DNA of 64,000 nt from Talpa occidentalis (Eukaryota > Chordata > Mammalia > Eulipotyphla > Talpidae), in contig NW_023601322.1 of the NCBI RefSeq assembly GCF_014898055.3, positions 5,723,312 to 5,787,311 of the forward strand. The letters are read 5' to 3'. This document shows positions 34,627 through 45,339 of this stretch, in pieces (the stretch's first letter is position 1; each line of letters begins with the position of its first letter). The notes beneath the pieces were generated by a model that saw only the letters and a list, made by a program, of their open reading frames with translations, did not search any database and was not told the origin of the DNA. The translations under genes were made by a program, and so were the position numbers.

Positions 34627-35144
34627 CGCAGGCGCGGGGACCTGGGCAGCCACGATCCAGGTCTGCACTTGCTTTTCAAGTGCACCGAGCGCGCCGCGTT
34701 TCCGCGCCAGCTTACCGGCAGCCCGGGCTGTGTGCGCGTCTCCCGGGGTCTTTGTTCTTCTCTAATGGCGCCCGGAGCCGGTTCGCTCACCGCCGCGGCG
34801 GATCCTGCAGGGTTCGCCTCAGCTCCCGTTCACGGGGTGTGGTGGCTGCAATAGTTCCTTTCCACTCACAGTCCCGCTTGCTGTGTCGTTTGTTCTTGTG
34901 GGTCGTTTTGGTTTGTTGTTTCCTCCTCTCTGCCGGGCGGAGAGTGCCGCCTCTGTGGGCGGGGGAGGGGAGCAGGGTTCTGCGCTTCCCTCCCTTCTAG
35001 TCCTCTTTTATGGCCACTTTCTTCTTCGGGCAGTTCGCTGGCGTCACCTGTTTATCTTCCGTGTCCTGGTTCTCACTGGGACCTGCCGCTTTTCCTCCCT
35101 ATTCACTTTTTTTAATGGGAGATCTTACTCGCAGCGTCTCCTCG

Positions 35145-35156
35145 CCGCCATGTTGC
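35145..35156 (-). promoter_or_regulatory. YY1-like site at the L1 start
   Basis: In sense caacatggcggc, at about +9 to +20 from the element's first base. Human L1 carries a YY1 site (caagatggccg) at a similar position that directs accurate transcription initiation. The match is direct; the function is inferred. Confidence 0.75.
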
Positions 35157-35164
35157 TCCGCCCC

Positions 35165-35179
35165 TGCATCAACATTCTT
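35165..35179. repeat. target-site duplication of the full-length L1 (5' side)
   Basis: tgcatcaacattctt, identical to 28770-28784. Confidence 0.95.
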
Positions 35180-35584
35180 ATTTCATTTCACAATTCCAGT
35201 ATCTCCTTTCTTAAAAAAAGCTTGAAACAATTGAATTATAAAGAAAAATATTTATGTACTTTGCACCTCTTACAAATTGTATTTGCCTGCTAAGAGATGC
35301 AAGCCTCTTCCTGCTGCCTGATATTGAAGCTTCTCTTATTGTTCTCTTCACTGTTCATCCTTTCCACAATACTGATCATAATTACTATGATTACTATTTT
35401 ATGGAGTGAATATATTTGAGGTTCAAGGACACTAGCACAACTGGCCAAGTTAAGACAAGAACAAAGCCAATGACATTTCTTCTACACCAAACCACCAGAT
35501 CAAATCCAGTGTCTAAACAGGTTTCCATGACACCCAAATTAGTTATATTGACATGTCCAATCAAGACAATCATTAATTATTTTT
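35180..35584. other. unique DNA, nothing recognised
   Basis: No repeat or gene recognised. Confidence 0.5.
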
Positions 35585-35851
35585 TAAAAGATTTTATGTA
35601 TTTATTATTGTGTAGAAGAGTCGAGGTGTAGGCCAATAGTGGGGGAGGGCGACAATTCACCAGAGACAAAAATGGGGAGCAGCACACGTGGATATACTGA
35701 AATACACTGCTGAGGGGAACAGCAAGAAAGACAAGAAAGGTCTGGTGCGCCATGTGGGTCAGCTCCCTGGCAGGGGATTGAACTCAGGCCTTCACAGTGA
35801 CAGAGACTTAACCTTCACTGAGAGTTAACCCCTAGGCTTCCAGGGAGGCCC
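35585..35851 (-). mobile_element. tRNA-derived SINE, subtype A
   Basis: Reverse orientation: aaaagattttatgtatttat tail, gtgtagaagagtcgaggtgt, B box complement ggggattgaactc, head complement ccagggaggccc. Possible short target-site duplication tcattaa on both sides (about 35570 and 35852). Confidence 0.9.
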
Positions 35852-35854
35852 TCA

Positions 35855-35896
35855 TTAAAATTTTGTTAATACCATTTAAAATTTTGTTAATACCAT
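35855..35896. repeat. 21-bp tandem duplication next to a SINE
   Basis: Two direct copies of ttaaaattttgttaatacca plus t begin 3 bp beyond the SINE head. Confidence 0.9.
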
Positions 35897-37184
35897 TAAG
35901 TTCTGTGTCTATCAAGTAGAACTACACAGAGAGTGTTGAGATGATAAATTGGGGAAGCCATAATTTTCTAACAAGTAAAGAAAATTGTTATTGACATTTT
36001 CTGGAGAAACAGTTCCAAATTACACATGCATTTTATAGATAAGGTCTTATGCTTTGATTTCATAGCTTTATAATTACACACTTATTGTTTCATTCTCTTT
36101 GCAGGTTTTAGTGAAATGCACTGGATAAGTAATTCCAGCAACAAGTAAGAGGAGATTCCATTCTACAATATTGGAAAAGCTCTTATTTGGTTTTACAAAA
36201 GAGAAAGCATACATGGCAAACACTTATAATAAACTACTTTCATTAATAGATGACCGTGCTACATTCCTACGCCTATGAATCCACTTCTAATGGAATCCAA
36301 ATTTTCCAAGTGTCAATTTGTCAACTTGCATTTTAAAGGTGGTCACAAGGCTCTTTTGGCAAGAAGTTCCCTCAGTGTATTTAAATCAATATGTACAGGT
36401 GAAGAGACTATATAGACAGCTCAAGTCATTAAATGCTATTAGGATCAGCATTATTACAACAGTACGAAGAATGGAGAATTTTTTTGTCATAAAACCTGAA
36501 ACTTTATCCATTGTCCAAAAGATTAGCAAAAGATGCTGCTGAGCGGATGGGGTTGCTGCTGGTAACAGCAAAGATATTCATAAAATATTTATCTTACAAA
36601 GAACTTTTACTAAAGGCATTTTATTTTGACTTCACCATGCTCAAACTCAGCTATTGAGGAAATAAATTCTTTCTTTGAGTCACTTTCCTCATTTAATGGA
36701 AGGACATTCCACTCAAAATAATCTCTTTGTAGATTTACATGCTTGTAGAAGATTTGGTTCTTGGTTATAAACACCCTTTTCAGAAAAGTTAATTGTTTAG
36801 CATTAATTTTAACTATTGCCTGATAAATTTATAGACAAAAGGAAGATAGGAGTGTAAAATAGCAGACTGATATTTGAAAAACAAGTAAGTTTGTCCTTCC
36901 ATTTTAATAGTCAAGTGTAAATGCATGCTTTAAAACCCTCCACATTCAAGGACTGCATGAGTGTGAATGTTTTGAAGAGAAAAGGCTAATGTTGATGCTG
37001 GCCACAGCGCAGAGCAGACAGGGATCCATGTCAAACACTGATGTCACAAACAACGGAATTCAGTAAAATGTTTTTGAGTGAACTAATGAAGATCTGTGCT
37101 TTACATTTTGCTCATGGATCCCAACTTAGAAATCATTTTAAAAAATGACTGCAAGGACCTTAAAAGTAAAATATAAATTTCCTT
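35897..37184. other. unique AT-rich DNA, nothing recognised
   Basis: No repeat, RNA or exon recognised; frames are short. Confidence 0.5.
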
Positions 37185-37452
37185 GGGCTTCCCTGGTGGT
37201 GCAAGGGGCTAAGCACAGCGCTGTGAAGCTGTCCACAGCCTCTGCAGCATGAGTCTTATCCCGGGCCAGGGAGCTACCCACATGGTGCAGTAGACCTCTC
37301 CTGTCTCCCCACTGCTCCCCTCAGCAGTGTATGTCAGTCAGTCTACCTATTCTGCTCCCCACTGTGTCTTTGGTGAATCCTCTCACCCCCCACACCTCTG
37401 GCCTATACCCCAGTTGTTGTATGCATAAATAAATAAATCTTTAAAACTATAC
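37185..37452 (+). mobile_element. tRNA-derived SINE, subtype A
   Basis: Head gggcttccctggtggtgcaa, aggggctaagcacagcgctg, diverged B box, body with ctcagcagtgtatgtcagt, ending ttgtatgcataaataaataa and atctttaaaa. Target-site duplication atataaat(t/c)t with few mismatches (about 37171-37183 and 37453-37465). Confidence 0.92.
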
Positions 37453-37465
37453 ATATAAATCTCCC

Positions 37466-40400
37466 CATCACTGCAGCACCACTAAGGTCGTGATTATGAA
37501 GAAAAACTTGTGGAAGCCAGCACCCAAATGACAGTGCCACACAGTCAACACTGATTGAAAGAAATATAGGAAGAATATTTGCATTTTTATGTAATAAATA
37601 TACAAGATTTAGTTTTCTCCACTACTTATTAGATGTGCCACCTTGCACCAATAATTGCTTCTCTGATGTGTGATTTCCTGGCTGATTTGCTTTGAAGTCA
37701 TTTTTACTTTCACATTGTTAATATTATTTCCTTTTAATTTGTTCACAAACCATCTATAGGCATAATACTTTATATTTCCTTTTGATGAAAGATTTGGGCG
37801 AGCAAGCATAGCAAATCGTAGCCGGCAGGTTGATCGTGTGACCTCAGCTTTATTTTTGTTCTGTTAATATTTTAAAGCTCTGCTGACCAATGTTGATGAC
37901 CTTTCTGGAGTGTAGCCTCACTATGTGAATTCCTACTGAATCCTCCATGAAAGCCCTGAATCCAATGACTGTGAGGAATAAGCAAATTGATCAACATATT
38001 ACACTTTATTTATTGACATTGCAATGAAGGGAACTGGGTTCTGGAGGAAGCGTGGGCTCTCTCTTGCAGGGGCTGTTAGATAAAAGTTTTGTAATGGGAT
38101 GTGGATGTATCAGAGATACATGTGGATGTATCTCAAGAAGTATTCCAGGAGCAGGGTTTTATGCTGTCAGAAACTGGCATTAATTCTGATTGGATCTCTT
38201 AATAATTTTATCTTGACTGTTGGAAGAACAAAAAGGATGTTTAGTTGCTGCTGCCCTTTGGGGAAATCGTTACTATTGGCTCAGCTGAAATAGGGCTGAG
38301 GAACTAGTCTTGACTTTGTTTTACCCCATCATGTTCACTTAGCTTCCTTGACTAATGTTGATTTTCTGCAAAATTGTTTATGTCTGTCCATCAGGAGAAC
38401 AGCTCCAACGAATTCTAAGGGCACAGCCAGCTCCTGGCTGAAAGACCTTTTCATATTCTGTGTTATCGTTTTTGGCCAAGAACAGACAAAATTAAACTGG
38501 TGAGCGATGATCCATTATAACAGTTTTAAAGATTTTAAGAAGTTGTCCAGAGAATATTTCTTATAGCTGCAGGAGAAATTATTCTATTTCTCTTTTTTTT
38601 TTTTTTTTTTTGCAAAATGAGTTATTGAATCATCTGACATGACAATTTCTGTGCCAGACCATTTAAGATTTTGGAAAAGATAAACCAGTCAACTGTAACA
38701 CAGCAATTACCAGAAACAAAATAGTTATTAATCAATGAAATAGACCACAAAGCCAAGAGCTCATATTATCTAATTCATGCAATGGAAATGTCCACAATTT
38801 CAGGTGAATATTTTTAAGAAAACCAAGACTTGTTGGTCAGCTGGTTTCTGTTTTGTTTAGCCTATTCATGAGCTGTTCCACTTGATTTCAAGTATTTATA
38901 TTATTAAAACAAGAAATTGCTTTAGTTCAAACTCCCCTTTGGATAGTTAGGAGGAAACCAAGGTTTTTATGAAACTTCAAGTCCAATTGATCAGGTGAAT
39001 TTGGGGGGAAGTTGTGTTTTCACATGAAACAGCGATTTAAAGGGTCATCGACTTCATTGGAAATGCAAAGCTTAACTGAAGAAAATGACTTATGGTGAGA
39101 AAAAAATATGTTTGCTTGGAGATAAACAGTTCCTTGCAAAGCAGGTTGGATTGTCTTCGAATAGAGCAAACTGCTTTCTATATCAGGAGTGGCTCCAGTT
39201 CAATTTCCTGACAAGCTAAATTTGTTGGCAGTGTTTAATGACATCTGAAGCTATAGCTTCCTAAGAATCTTCAGCTGGAAATCTCTTGATAGACTGTGTC
39301 TAGTATTCAGGAGAAAGTTATGCATTTCTTTTTATTTGAGAAAAAGGAATCTGTGAATAAATTCCTTGGGGTTTTATTGTACCTGCTAAGGTCATTTTCA
39401 GTGGTGTTCACTGAAGGTAAGTTTCACTCTGATGTCATTTCTAAAAGTTCAAAACCCCATGTCTTTAAGAAATTCAACCTGAATCCATTAGTGATGTGGT
39501 GGTATTTAAAATATTAGGTCCATTAACCCAAATAAAGTAGAAACTAATATTCAGGGAACAAAATTTCCAAATGCATGGAACACCCTCTTATTAACTGACT
39601 TATAAGAAGATAACTTGTGCAGCCAAAATAGGATTGATCTTAACACGTCTGAAATAATGGCAGTAGTTTAAACCAGCAAAGCTCAAGAGTTTTTGAAAGC
39701 TAAGCAATTACAGTTTTATTATTTTATGAGTTATCTTTACTTTTTGTAATGTTTATGGATGATAAGTTTAGTAGATGTTCTAACTACAAAATCCAACTTT
39801 AGTGAGCTATTTGAAAACCATGCCAGAAGATTTGCGTGCCTGTGACTGTGATTCCTAATTTGGGAATTCAAAATCAAGCAGAGAAGTTCACACCATAACT
39901 TGATCTCAAGTTACGTGTCTATATTAACTCATCACCCAAACTGGATACATTTCATTCAAAGATGTTCATATGTCTAATCCATCTCTAGGGTTCTCTGATA
40001 TTAAGATCAGTACTGCTAGAAATCAGAGAGAAATAGGTCATTTGGTGCTGTAGCTGTTTTCGTGGTGTGATTATACTCCAAATAACACATTTCTACTGAA
40101 AATCAGAATATTAAATTGGATATTTTACTTAAAATATCTTATAGTTACAGTGTATTCTAATTTTGTACACTACTATTTGGTGCCCCACCCCCCCCCCACC
40201 TCAGGATTGTGTGAAAGCAATAATTCTATCATCCAGTGAATTCATATTCTATTAGCTTCAGGACGGGGTGGGGGGGAACTTGAATAAAGTAAAATATTCA
40301 CCCATACAGAGAACACCTATCAGAGAACACCTTAAAAGTAATTATTACTTTTTACTACAAATTAAAAAACATATTATATTTTACTTAGAAGAGGACATGT

Positions 40401-40589
40401 CTTTTCAAACTAGACTTGTTGATACGATGAATAAAAAATTTCAAGGCCAGAACATCACTGAATACTATTGCTCTGAATCATACCGGACTTTAATAATTGA
40501 ATATTAAAAATAAATAACTTTTGGATGATGAGAGCAAATCAAATGAAGGCATTTTTTCCCCTACTACAAATCTAAACAATATCCCAATT
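37466..40589. other. 3.1 kb unique AT-rich DNA
   Basis: No transposable element, RNA gene or exon recognised. A poly(T) at about 38592-38611 has no element attached. C-rich tract near 40184-40202 and G-rich tract near 40262-40277. Confidence 0.5.
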
Positions 40590-40940
40590 AGTTTTAATAA
40601 TTCTGTGTCTCCCCAGAATTCAGATGTTGAAATCCAAACCCACAAACCCCCAATGTATTGTATTTGGAGACAGAGACTTGCAGGAGTTTATTAAGGATAA
40701 ATGAGGTCACAGGGTGGGGCCATCATCCAACAGGACTAGTGTCCTTATAAGAAAAGGAACATCCGGGCCACCAGCCACAGAGGAAAGGCCAGCAGAGGAC
40801 AGAGACTGAGAAGCAGCCGGCTCTGCCACCACCTTGACCCTGGCCTTCCAGCCACCACACTGGAGAGCAACATTTTCTACTTTGGAAGACACCCTTCGGT
40901 TGTATTTTGCTGTAGAAACCCTGGCAACTAATACCCTGAT
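40590..40940 (+). mobile_element. MLT1-type LTR (ERVL-MaLR)
   Basis: A diverged but colinear match to MLT1 LTRs: gtgtctccccagaattcaga and tgttgaaatccaaacccac, then atgtattgtatttggagaca. These are followed by aaatgaggtcacagggtgg, ccatcatccaacaggactag, tgtccttataagaaaagga, caccttgaccctggccttcc, and the end tggcaactaataccctg. This is an ancient insertion shared by many placental mammals. Confidence 0.85.
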
Positions 40941-41698
40941 TAAATGCTAATGTGAATGAGTACCTCTCACTCTCACTGCAGTAATAGGGACTTAAATCAA
41001 AATACTAACTTCCACAATAATCTAGGTATCAGGCACTTCTTAAAAGTGGGGAAAATAATGAATGCTGATGGAACAAAATTACTGAAATGAATTAGGCTTC
41101 ACTTTTTCTGTCTTTGCTTCCCAAGAAATACCTTAAAATGTTGGGTTTAAAAAAGCAACAGCCGCAGGATTCCCATCAGCACAACCTTTGCCAAATGACT
41201 CAGCACTGACTCTGGACGAGCTTGCCAGAGGGAGTCTGAGGCTTGGTCACTGCGGCCCCTGGGTGAGGACTGAGCTTGAGCGTATCAGATGGCAGCAGAG
41301 CGCATCGCCCCGTGCTTTTCTTCCTGAATTTTTTGTTGTTCTGATTTTCGCAGTGGCAGGCACGTGGTCAAATGACAAAGTACGACTCTGCCTGTGCAGC
41401 ATCGTCTGATTTGAGTCCAAAGGAACTGAATATGGGCTTCGAGCACATTCCATTATTTATGAGCTGCTTTTCTTCAAATCCTAATGATGTCATTAAAACA
41501 AAATGGTGATGGCCCAGCAGCAAAATAGGAGGGACGGACCCACATGTGGGGTGGTGTGTGTGTGTGTGTGTGGTGTGTGTGTTTGTGATCAGTTGAGCAT
41601 GTTTGTACCATATTTCCAGACATCAAAATATATCATCTCTAAGGTGTCCTTTGTAGTTATAATGTAGTTAGAAATGTGAATAGATAGAAATTATTTCA
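40941..41698. other. unique DNA, GC-richer island, GT repeat
   Basis: The stretch 41160-41440 is noticeably GC-richer and not assignable to a repeat. A 73-codon frame crosses it, with no recognised domain. Confidence 0.4.
41551..41587. repeat. (GT)n microsatellite
   Basis: Alternating gt with two ggt interruptions. Confidence 0.92.
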
Positions 41699-41961
41699 GG
41701 GCCTCCCTGGTGGTGCAGGGATTAAAGTCTCAGTGCTATTGAGCTATCTCCAGCCACTGGGGCATGAGTTCAAACCCCGGCCAGAGAGCTGACCACATGG
41801 TGCAGCGACCTCTCCTGTCTTGCCTGCTGCTCCTGTCAGCAGTGTATTTCACTAGATCTGCCTGTTCTGCTCCCCACTCTCTGGTGAATCCTCTCATTCC
41901 CCACACCTCCGGCCTATACCCCAGATCTTGTATGCATAAATAAATCTTCAAAAAAAAAATA
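41699..41961 (+). mobile_element. tRNA-derived SINE, subtype A
   Basis: Head gggcctccctggtggtgcag and body ctgcctgttctgctccccac, ending cttgtatgcataaataaatc and ttca plus A run. Perfect 13-bp target-site duplications agaaattatttca at 41686-41698 and 41962-41974. Confidence 0.95.
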
Positions 41962-41974
41962 AGAAATTATTTCA

Positions 41975-43094
41975 ACCCTAAGAAAGAAGAATGAGAATAA
42001 AGAATGTTATAGATGTAGCTAAGGTATAAAACCACATTATATTTAGAAACAGCTAAAAAAAAGCTTGTACTACAAAAGGAGCTATTAGTGCTATAGCATA
42101 AGGGGTGGTTGTGATCATGCGTGGAAGTGCAGGCAGGAAATGCCATCCAGTGCTATGGATTTTTATGCTCAAAAAGATGGAACATACAGATATGTTGCTT
42201 ATGCATATTTGTACAAAACGGAATGACCTAAGGGCAGAGGGAAGCTCTAGAGAAAACGAGGTGTGGGGAATGAAAAGACGCTAATGCTTTTGAAAAATAC
42301 CACAACATTTAAACCACTTCCAGGAAAAAGCATTTATTTCTAAAGTATAATATTGTTATAAAAATGCAACACTTTGATTTTTGGTTTTCAATGAAGAAAA
42401 TGCTTTTAAGTGAAGATTTTATTGACAAGCTGGGAGAGATGGGGAGGGGAGTTTTAACATCATCATCGTGGTTCAGGGCCCAAGAGAAAACAGGAACACG
42501 GCAGAGAGCCTGGTGTGAAAAGCATTAGAGGCCTGAGCTCTGAATTAATTTAGCTGCTCCTGCTTCTTGGAAAAGAGAAGCTTTTCTTTTTATTTATCTT
42601 AAAAACAAAGAAACAACATTCTGTGGCATAGTTTTCAGTCTCTCAAGTCAAAATAGGTCCAAATCATTGCTTTATAAGCTTGCCAGGGCCCAGCCCTGGT
42701 TGACAGGTTTGAATTGTGCTCCTGTGTCTCCACCACCCAACACCTGGGAGAGCTGGATCACAAACAGAAACTCAGTCTCCTTGGCTCAAGGAGGGGTTTT
42801 AGTTCTTGGTAATTAACTGACTAAATCTAGAAGAGCTAACAGACCAAATCATTGTTCATTATTTTCTATTGCTTTATAAACATTTCTCCTCAAATCTAAG
42901 ATCCAGCTCTTTAGTTTGTTGGTATTGATCTTTGTATGAAAAGGCCAACAAAAATGTCCTCAGTGATGGGGAAGGGAGACCAACGTCCTTTTGTCCTTCT
43001 AGAACCTTCCTTGTGCCAAATACAGAAGACTACAACTCTGGCCTGAAGATGTAAGCGGAAAGGCAATGAGCAGATTCATAAAATTTGTGTGACA
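41975..43094. other. unique DNA, nothing recognised
   Basis: No gene or repeat recognised. Confidence 0.5.
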
Positions 43095-43362
43095 GGGCCT
43101 CCCCTGGTGGCACAGCGGTTGAGCGCTGGGCTGCGAAGCTGCCACGCAGCCTCTGCAGTGCCATTTCTATCCCTGGCAGCCGGTGAGGGTCCCACATGGC
43201 GTGACAGACCTCTCCTGCTGCCCGCTGCTCCCCTCAGCAGTGTATTTCATCAGTCTGCCTGCTCTGCTCCCCGCTCTGGCTCTGGTGAATTCTCTCACCC
43301 TCCCGCGCTTCTGACTGTACCCAGTGCTTGTATAAATAAATCTTTAAAAAAAAAAAAAAAAA
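43095..43362 (+). mobile_element. tRNA-derived SINE, subtype B
   Basis: gggcctcccctggtggcaca, gcggttgagcgctgggctgc, gaagctgccacgcagcctc, ending cagtgcttgtataaataaat, cttt and A17. Flanks aaatttgtgtgaca (43081-43094) and agatttgtgctaca (43362-43375) are an imperfect target-site duplication. Confidence 0.93.
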
Positions 43363-43375
43363 GATTTGTGCTACA

Positions 43376-44066
43376 AACTCAAAAATTGTCATGGGGTATG
43401 CACGATCTGTCACTACGCATAGTGCTTTCCACACTCCTTGCACACTGTAGTGATATCTCCTGTTTTCACGAACCAAAGCCATGCAGAGTCACTGGCATTC
43501 TGACTACAGAGAGCAATTCTTTGATGAGACCCAACACTGCAGGATATACAGGATTTCTGCTCCATAACTTGCATAAGTGCTCAGCATTCATTAAAAACTC
43601 TTCTTAAATACTTAGTGTGAAATTATTCCTGCTACTGAGTGAGTCCCCATCATGTGGAAAACCTAAATATGCCTACATATTTATTGTGAAGCTGACAAAG
43701 GTTATAGAATAAGAAGATTCGGAAGGAAATGAGGATCCAGGACCAGGGCATGGAGTTAGAGTCCTCTCTCTATGTCTGGACTCTTGAAGTCAATGATTGC
43801 AAGTGACTACCTGAATTCTGGGATGTACCAGCAGCAGCAGAGGTGGCCGGCACACATATAGTTCGGCCTAGTCTTTTGGAATAGAAACTACAGAATCAAA
43901 ATTCATTCTATCAGCAGTAATTAAACATTTAGTTGTGCATCTACTATATGCCAGAAACTGAATTTTTCCAACATGGTATATTCTGTCTTTAAAAAGAAAG
44001 AATGGTTTGAATCTTGGCATTTATAATTTGCATCGGGTGATTCCTGCTGCTAGTTTACGTTGCTTT
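43376..44066. other. unique DNA with short L2/MIR scrap
   Basis: tgcatctactatatgccaga near 43938 resembles antisense L2/MIR. Nothing else recognised. Confidence 0.4.
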
Positions 44067-44079
44067 ACTAAATCCTTTT

Positions 44080-44407
44080 TTTTTTTTTTTAAGCAATGGG
44101 TATTCTTTTTTTTTTAATTTAAATTTTATTTTTATATTCCCCATACAATTGCAATCCCCTTATTTTGACCCCAATCCCTCCCCTCCCCACCCCCCACCCC
44201 CCATAGAGTGTCTCTGGTTCATAGATGTTTGTTGATTTTGATTTTTACTTTCTTATAGTTATTCATTTTCCTGGTCCCTTATTTTAGTTTTCTAGATTCC
44301 TGCTATGAGTGAGACCATCCGGTATTTTTCTTTTTCTTTCTAATTTTGCTGAGCATGATCCCTTCCAGCTCCATCCATGTTGCTGCAAATTGAATGTGTT
44401 TATAAAC
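44080..44407 (-). mobile_element. 5'-truncated L1 with double A tail
   Basis: Antisense L1 3' end: 3'UTR end (tttatattccccatacaatt), C-rich complement of the G tract (about 44178-44202), and the last codons of ORF2, truncated at gctgcaaattgaatgtgttt. Target-site duplications actaaatcctttt at 44067-44079 and 44408-44420. Between two poly(T) tracts lies aagcaatgggtattc, which is not L1. Confidence 0.93.
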
Positions 44408-44420
44408 ACTAAATCCTTTT

Positions 44421-44795
44421 CTTTTCATCCTTTTGTTTGTTCCCGTTTGTCTCATACTTAGCAACAGATTTTATAGCCCTCTCTCTATATTCTGTTCTGC
44501 CCATGTCTGCACACTACTTTACTGAAAATCACAAGATATTAGAGTTCTTATAAAGAGGTGATAATCCAGTTCATTCCTTTCATTTAAATTATTCTATTTT
44601 ATATGGTTGATAGTAAGAAAATGCTGCATGTAGTCACTGTATACAATTTGAAATTGAACATACTCTTTCACCTATTATCACCATAATTAAGGTGACTGAC
44701 ATGCTCAGCACCTCCCAATGTTTCCTTGTAGTGGAGCTGAGAACATTTCATAACTGAATGGATGGATGTGGGAGGCTTTAAAAAAACACAATTGT
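44421..44795. other. unique DNA, nothing recognised
   Basis: No gene or repeat recognised. Confidence 0.5.
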
Positions 44796-45077
44796 GGGCC
44801 TTCCTGGTGGCGCAGTGGTTGAGCGGTGGGTTGCGAAGCTGCCCACAGCTTCTGCAGTGCAGGTTTGATCCCCAGCAGTGGGGTGAGGGTCCCACAAGGC
44901 GCGCAGACCTCTCCTGCCGCCCGCTGCTCCCCTCATCAGTGTACTTCGGTCCCTCTGCCTGCTCTGCTCCCCGCTCTGACTCTGGTGAATTCTCTCACCC
45001 TCCCACGCTTCTGACTGTACCCAGTGCTTGCATAAATAAATAAATCTTTAAAAATAAAAATTGTTTCAAAAAAAAAA
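44796..45077 (+). mobile_element. tRNA-derived SINE, subtype B
   Basis: gggccttcctggtggcgcag, tggttgagcggtgggttgcg, gcaggtttgatcccc, ending cagtgcttgcataaataaat and aaatcttta. The tail is interrupted (aaaataaaaattgtttc, then A10). Target-site duplication (a/c)cacaattgt with adjoining A run at about 44780-44795 and 45071-45087. Confidence 0.93.
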
Positions 45078-45339
45078 CCACAATTGTTTCTCGTTATCCT
45101 TGCACCCAATCACTTGGCTAATCTCCCTCATTAATCCTAATTTATTTATAGATTTATTTGCATTTTCAATTTACACAGTCGTATATTCTATGAAAAACAA
45201 TATTTTAATTTTCTTTCTTATTCTGATGTTTCTCATTCTCATGCAACTATCATGGACCTTTGACTTTTAAAAACAATGGTGATAAGAGACAAGTTATATA
45301 TGAGGTATTTGGTAACTTTTTGGGGATATATTTTATCTG

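Larger units (their letters stand above)
28785..35164 (-). mobile_element. full-length LINE-1 retrotransposon
   Basis: A 6.4-kb element flanked by perfect 15-bp target-site duplications. In sense order it has a GC-rich 5'UTR promoter (35164-33928), ORF1 (33927-32899), a 63-bp inter-ORF spacer with an A run, ORF2 (32835-29010), a 3'UTR with a G-rich tract, and a double poly(A) tail. The 5' end begins ggggcggagcaacatggcgg, so it is not truncated. ORF1 is open. ORF2 is interrupted only by two apparent single-base length changes in A runs. The state of the frames and the target-site duplications mark a recent insertion of a young lineage. Confidence 0.97.
33928..35164 (-). promoter_or_regulatory. 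L1 5'UTR / internal Pol II promoter, CpG-rich
   Basis: A 1.24-kb GC- and CpG-rich stretch, the only CpG-island-like sequence in the window. It contains a triplicated 21-bp unit (34564-34626). It ends at the presumed transcription start next to the YY1-like site. Known L1 5'UTRs act as internal promoters, sometimes in both directions. An open antisense frame runs through it on the plus strand (see findings). Confidence 0.85.

Noticed and set aside
43089..43607. 172-codon frame on the plus strand
   Set aside because: Its first half is translation of a subtype B SINE and its remainder has no domain features.
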